Positions 59,743 to 64,000 of a stretch of DNA of 64,000 bases are shown here, in pieces. A program made the translations under genes and the position numbers. This DNA comes from Glycine soja. Taxonomy: Eukaryota; Streptophyta; Magnoliopsida; Fabales; Fabaceae. The stretch's first letter is position 1; each line of letters begins with the position of its first letter. The stretch covers positions 3,548,718 through 3,612,717 of the forward strand of contig NC_041004.1 of NCBI RefSeq assembly GCF_004193775.1, given 5' to 3'. Below the pieces are notes generated by a model. It did no database searches. It was not told the DNA's origin and saw nothing but the letters and a program-made list of their open reading frames with translations.

Positions 59743-60864
59743 TGTTATTTTTTATCAGCAGAAGTCAAGAGAAGAGGAATTCAAGTGCTTTGAAGAAAAA
59801 TTGAGGCAAAAAGTAGAAGAAAAAGCCTTGAAGAGAAATTGAAGAAGTGGACAGCTCGCTTAGCGCGTGCCCGCACTTAGCGCACAGCTCAAGCTTAGCG
59901 CGCGGAAAAGCTCATAATGAAGCCCAAAGGCGCGCTTAGCGCAAAAGCCGACGCTAAGCACGAAGTTAGCATGAAAATTAAGCTTCCTAGTGCCTATATA
60001 AGGAGGATGAAGCAAAAGAAAAATATACTGAGGCTCAAATCTATCCAAGGCCTGGGTCTATCCTTTTGAGGAAATCCTCTTTCTTAGTCATTCCCTATTT
60101 TCTTACTACTAGTCATCCATCCCTTTCTTCTATTAGCCTTTGAAGTATAAAGTCTCTCATGGCTATGAGAGGCTAAACCCCCCTCTGTTGGGAGCCTAGC
60201 AGCCAATGCCCTTGTAATATAACTGTTCTTCTTATCTATTAATGCAATTTCAATTTCTATTGTTTCTTTTCTGCTCTTCATCTCTATTGTGTGGTTTGGT
60301 CATCCATGCATCTGTTTTTAGGGATTATACATTGGGAAATGGTAATGTCTAAAGAATTGGGAAAAGACATCTCAACATTGCATTACTAGGGATAGAGTGA
60401 CTTTGTTGTGCCTCTGCATACATCTTCATACTTAATGCGGTTTATGATTCAATCTTTGCAAAGAAATTTGGGAGAGAGAATACATAAATTAAGCTTTTCA
60501 TCATGAGGGATCAGGGTTGAGCATATTAGTAGATGTGAGTGAAAATTGGGAAAGTAGTTAATAGAGAAAAACATTAATATTCCATCAAGGGTAATTAGAC
60601 ATGTTAGGCCCCAATATTATCACATTTTGACTTCATCTTTTGCATTTAAATTATTGTTTATTTTTCTTGCTATCTTTTTCTTTTTTCCTTTTACCCCCAA
60701 TTTTCACACTTACAATTCCTTTTTCTTTTACTTCTTCTTTTGCTTACAAATTGGATATTTACCAACGCTAGTACAAACAAAGTTCTTGTGGACTCGACAC
60801 TCGATCTTCCGTTTTAATCTTTATTACTTGTGATAAAATTGGTACACTTGTCAATCTGTTAACA
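59743..60864 (+). mobile_element. LTR-like block with CTTAGCGC motifs, probably gypsy solo LTR or fragment
   Basis: Contains repeated CGCTTAGCGCG / CACTTAGCGCAC / GCGCGCTTAGCGC motifs (59845-59955). A TATATAAGG TATA-like site (59995-60003), CT-rich sequence and a 3' end GACTCGACACTCGATC ... AATTGGTACACTTGTCAATCTGTTAACA follow, matching soybean gypsy LTRs as I recall them. TG...CA ends are possible at 59743 and 60864, but flanks (ATCTT and AGATT) do not match, and no primer site follows. Confidence 0.55.
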
Positions 60865-61177
60865 AGATTCACCACCCAAATGTTCTTCATTTGTGGGTTG
60901 ACATCTAGATTCTACAGTTATTACTAATGTGTACATTTAATAAGGGTATATGTATGCCTTTTTCCCATTTCTATTATCTAAGGATTGGTGAGTGTCTTGT
61001 TGTTATGTTGAAGGAAAAGAAAATTTCTTAGAGCCAAGAATGATTGCTCTATATTTATGTTTATGCTTTAGTTTTGTCTTGATTGTTGATTACTGTATTA
61101 ATTAGGGGCTGAATTTGGCATACATGATGGTTTTAATATGTAGCATGAGTGTCTTGTGCCAATTTTATGCACTATAT

Positions 61178-62268
61178 TGTAGATGCAATTGGCTTTGATG
61201 TTTTGATGATGATCATGATGATGTGTTGCAATTGATGCAAATGGGCTTTTCAAGATTAAAATTCAAGACAATACTTCAAGATTACAAGGCACAACATCAA
61301 GATGATCACTAGAATATTAGGAAGGGAATTCCTAATTGAATTAGCAAAGGTTTGGCCAAGTGATTTAAAATAAAAAGTGTTTTTCAAAGGTTTTACTCTC
61401 TGGTAATCGATTACCAGAGGATGTAATCGATTACCAGTGGCCAAATACGTTTTATAACAGCTATAAAAATTTGAATTCGAAATTTTAGACTGTGTAATCG
61501 ATTACACAATTTTGGTAATCGATTACCAGCAGTTAGTAAACGTTTTAATTCAAATTTTAAAAGCTGTAATCGATTACACAATTACTGTAATCGATTACCA
61601 GACAGGAATTTCAGAAAAATAATTTCAAGAGTCACAACTTTTCAAAGGCTTTACTCATGACCACCAATGGTCTATATATATGTGACTTAAACACGAAATT
61701 GTAGAGAGATTTTAAGAACAACAAAGTGTTTATCCTCTCAAAAAGCAATTTCATTTTATCCTCTTAAGAATTCCTTGGCCAATTCAATTGCAATTCATTA
61801 AGGAATTAATTGAGTGCTCAATCTGTAAAATCCATCTCTTTCTAGAGAGATTTGTTCCTCTTCTTCTTCTCATTCTCTAAGGGATTAAGAGACTGTGAGT
61901 CTCTTGTTGTAAAGAATCTCTAAACACAAAGGAAGGGTTGTCCTTGTGTGTTTAGAACTTGTAAAAGGAATTTACAAGTTAGTGGAACTCTCAAGCGGGT
62001 TGCTTGGGGACTGGACGTAGGCACAAGGGTGTGGCCGAACCAGTATAAAACTGAGTTTGCATTTTCTCTTCCCTTAATCTCCTTTATTTATTATTGCTTT
62101 ATATTCATATTCAAGTTGCTTCATTTGAATTAATATTTAAGAAGATTGTCATTAAGGGAATTCATAACTTAAGTAAAAAGTAAGATAGATTTTTAATTAG
62201 GAGAAAAGTTTGGAATATCTTAATTCAACCCCCCCCTTCTTAAGATATCTGAGGCCACTTGTCTAACA
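61178..62268 (+). mobile_element. Solo LTR, 1,091 bp, with TATAT target duplication
   Basis: Begins TGTAGATGC and ends CACTTGTCTAACA. TATAT lies at 61173-61177 and 62269-62273. No internal region or primer site follows, so it is a solo LTR left by LTR-LTR recombination. It includes a TATATATGTG TATA region near 61673-61682 and ends with the CCCCCCCCTTCTTAAGATATCTGAGG segment known to me from soybean LTRs. Superfamily not assigned. Confidence 0.85.
61399..61600. repeat. Six GTAATCGATTAC palindromes in the solo LTR
   Basis: The perfect 12-bp palindrome GTAATCGATTAC occurs six times in about 200 bp, mostly extended to TGGTAATCGATTACCA or TGTAATCGATTACA. Spacing is irregular. It sits in the probable U3 part, upstream of the TATA region, where transcription factors would bind. 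Confidence 0.95.
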
Positions 62269-62425
62269 TATATATGTATGTTGGTGATCATAGAAGTATT
62301 ACCAATCCTATCGTGTAATGTGATGGATGTTCAATGTTTCAAGAATTTCTTAGATAGTTTAATTACTTCAAGAACCACTTAAGAAAATGGACAATATTGG
62401 TGATTTACTCATTATCTTACCGATG

Positions 62426-62428
<3 letters not shown>

Positions 62429-62483
<55 letters not shown>
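62429..62483. repeat. (TA)n microsatellite, ~54 bp
   Basis: Uninterrupted AT repeat in intergenic DNA. Confidence 0.95.
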
Positions 62484-62487
<4 letters not shown>

Positions 62488-62750
62488 GACTCTTGTGAGA
62501 ATACTATATTACATGAGAATATGAGAATAATTAATAATAATTATTAGATCAAAATTAAACAGTTAAAATTAAAGTGTTTAAAATTTCAAATTAAAATAAT
62601 ATATGATCAAATTTCTAAAAGATTAGTCATACAACAAACAAATCTATAAAAATATCAATTATCTCCCTAAAATATTTCAGTTAATTAACATATCACTATC
62701 ATGATAGTCGTTGTCATTACTATGATTAATGTTGCAACCATCACCATCAA

Positions 62751-63315
62751 GGTTATCAAACTTGAGAGTTTCATAGATTTGACTCATGGACTCAACTCGT
62801 AAACTCGTAAAAGTCTACTTCATATAAAAATAATAACAAAATATCTATAAATAACATATTAATTAAATATTTCAACAATATAATAAAGCAAAACAGTAAA
62901 TCATAAAATTCAGAATATTTAAATAATCAAGTTTAGTAATAATACATCACTACTAGACAATAACTTATAGAGGTTATAGTAGTAGCAGATCATTCTCATC
63001 AAGGATTTAATGTTATTAGAGAACAAAGGTTTGATATTATTAAAGGTGAAAATTTTGTATTTGAGAATAACATGCTAAAATGAAGGTATATTGAATGCTA
63101 AATAGACAGAAAATAATCAAAGATGACTTACATTTTGATCTAATCTTTTTAACTTGCTAACTCGTTGACTCGATGGTAAACTTGAGAGTCTATTGAGTTT
63201 ACTTAAAATTTATAGAGTTTACCCAGAGTCAGTTTATTCAAGAGTCAACTTGCAAAGTACAAATGGACTAGTAAACTCGTAAGAGTTAGCGAGTTAACTC
63301 GAGAGTTTGATAACC
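62751..63315. mobile_element. Inverted-repeat element with GGTTATCAAACT ends
   Basis: The left end GGTTATCAAACTTGAGAGTTTC and the right end (read inward) GGTTATCAAACTCTCGAGTTAAC are inverted repeats. Both sub-ends carry multiple AACTCGTAAACTCG / GAGTTTAC motifs. The interior is AT-rich and non-coding. Flanks are CAT/CAC-rich on both sides, consistent with insertion into that tract, but no exact target duplication was found. Confidence 0.65.
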
Positions 63316-63540
63316 ATGATCACCATTATCATCAACTGTCACCATAGTTACAGTCATCATGACTTTTTTCGTTGTCACTGTCACCACCATGACCACCATT
63401 ATAGTCGTCATTACCATGATTGTTGTCATCACCATCACCATCATCAACCACCACCACCACTTCTATCACCACCACCATCATTGTTAGTGGTGGTGATGAT
63501 GATAAAGGTAGTGACAGTCATGGTGATGATGATGACTTAA
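63316..63540. repeat. CAT/CAC/ATG-rich low-complexity tract
   Basis: Degenerate trinucleotide repeats (CAC CAT, later GTG ATG). Long open frames here, such as a His-rich one, are artefacts of composition. The related tract continues left of the inserted element (62700-62750). Confidence 0.85.
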
Positions 63541-64000
63541 TAATGATAATTAAAATATTTTAGGACGTGATTTATTTAGTGATTTTTTTAAAGATTTAAT
63601 AATTATATTATATTTTAATTTAAATTTTTTAAATATTTTAATTTTGAACATTTATTAATTTTAATTATAATTCAATGATTGTTATTAATTATTTTGATGT
63701 TCTCGTGTTCTATAAGGTACCATATTTTTAAAAGAACTTTTGAAGTATGATAAAAATACAACCTAAGGAATCCATTTTATCTTAGTTACACTACAATGAC
63801 TTTAATGTCAAGATCAGAACATATAATGAATCATCAAAAAAATGTTGGATTTGCTCCCATCTATGCAGGAAAAATTGTTGTTCTTTGACTGATTTTAACT
63901 TGGCAATAATGGTGTTACTTTGCACAAGAATTTGTTAGTGATCAAATTATGAAATCAGTCACGTACAGATATAATGGTTATAAATATTTCACGTTTTGAA
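63541..64000. other. AT-rich intergenic end of window
   Basis: No gene or defined repeat seen. Confidence 0.5.

Noticed and set aside
59743..60864. Complete solo LTR with defined ends
   Set aside because: TG...CA ends can be proposed but the flanking 5-mers differ, so I left the ends approximate.
63307..63540. 77-codon His/Pro-rich frame
   Set aside because: It is composed of CAT/CAC trinucleotide repeats; low-complexity artefact.

Overview
The window looks like plant nuclear DNA, most likely soybean (Glycine) or a close legume. The reasons are the AT-rich intergenic DNA, intron-split genes, a chloroplast ABC1-type kinase, a miR171-regulated GRAS factor, and repeat styles I associate with soybean: LTRs carrying GTAATCGATTAC palindromes and LTR-like sequence carrying CTTAGCGC motifs. 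The species call is inference; no search was run.

Only two genes look intact. (1) 4732-8716, minus strand: a seven-exon, 722-residue ABC1K3-like plastid kinase, with all exon phases closing and one GC-AG intron. (2) 40391-42589, minus strand: an intronless 732-residue GRAS/HAM (SCL6-type) transcription factor containing a perfect 21-nt miR171 complementary site. A decayed copy of gene 2 lies 16 kb away on the opposite strand (58468-59539); it has lost its start codon and 1,059 bp, including the miR171 site. A three-exon gene fragment of unknown identity, with one in-frame stop, is at 50401-51328, and a 93-codon ORF at 37752-38033 may be a small gene.

Layout: 1-4.7 kb intergenic, with a LINE tail and a small inverted-repeat element; 4.7-8.7 kb kinase gene with a SINE in intron 2; 8.7-11.2 kb intergenic, with a Tourist-type MITE and another LINE tail; 11.25-19.65 kb a defective Ty3/gypsy element (minus strand) whose protease region is split by a non-autonomous relative at 13210-16895, which itself carries three LTRs; 19.65-37.7 kb AT-rich intergenic DNA with MITEs, a tRNA-Ile relic and an unusual repair-type duplication; 40.4-43.1 kb the GRAS gene; 44.3-45.8 kb a LINE 3' part with a 17-bp target duplication; 46.4-50.1 kb CTTAGC-rich LTR-like DNA followed by a tandem array of about 0.87-kb palindromic units; 50.4-51.3 kb the gene fragment; 51.7-53.5 kb a LINE 5' part; 58.5-59.5 kb the GRAS pseudogene; 59.7-60.9 kb an LTR-like block; 61178-62268 a solo LTR with TATAT target duplication; 62.7-63.5 kb an inverted-repeat element set in a CAT/CAC-rich tract.

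There is no operon-like organisation and no sign of a bacterial or defence-type system. The most unusual signals are structural: the three-LTR nested retroelement with a chimeric ORF, the palindromic array abutting a gene fragment, the 268-bp duplication separated by a retroelement patch, and the GRAS gene/pseudogene pair.
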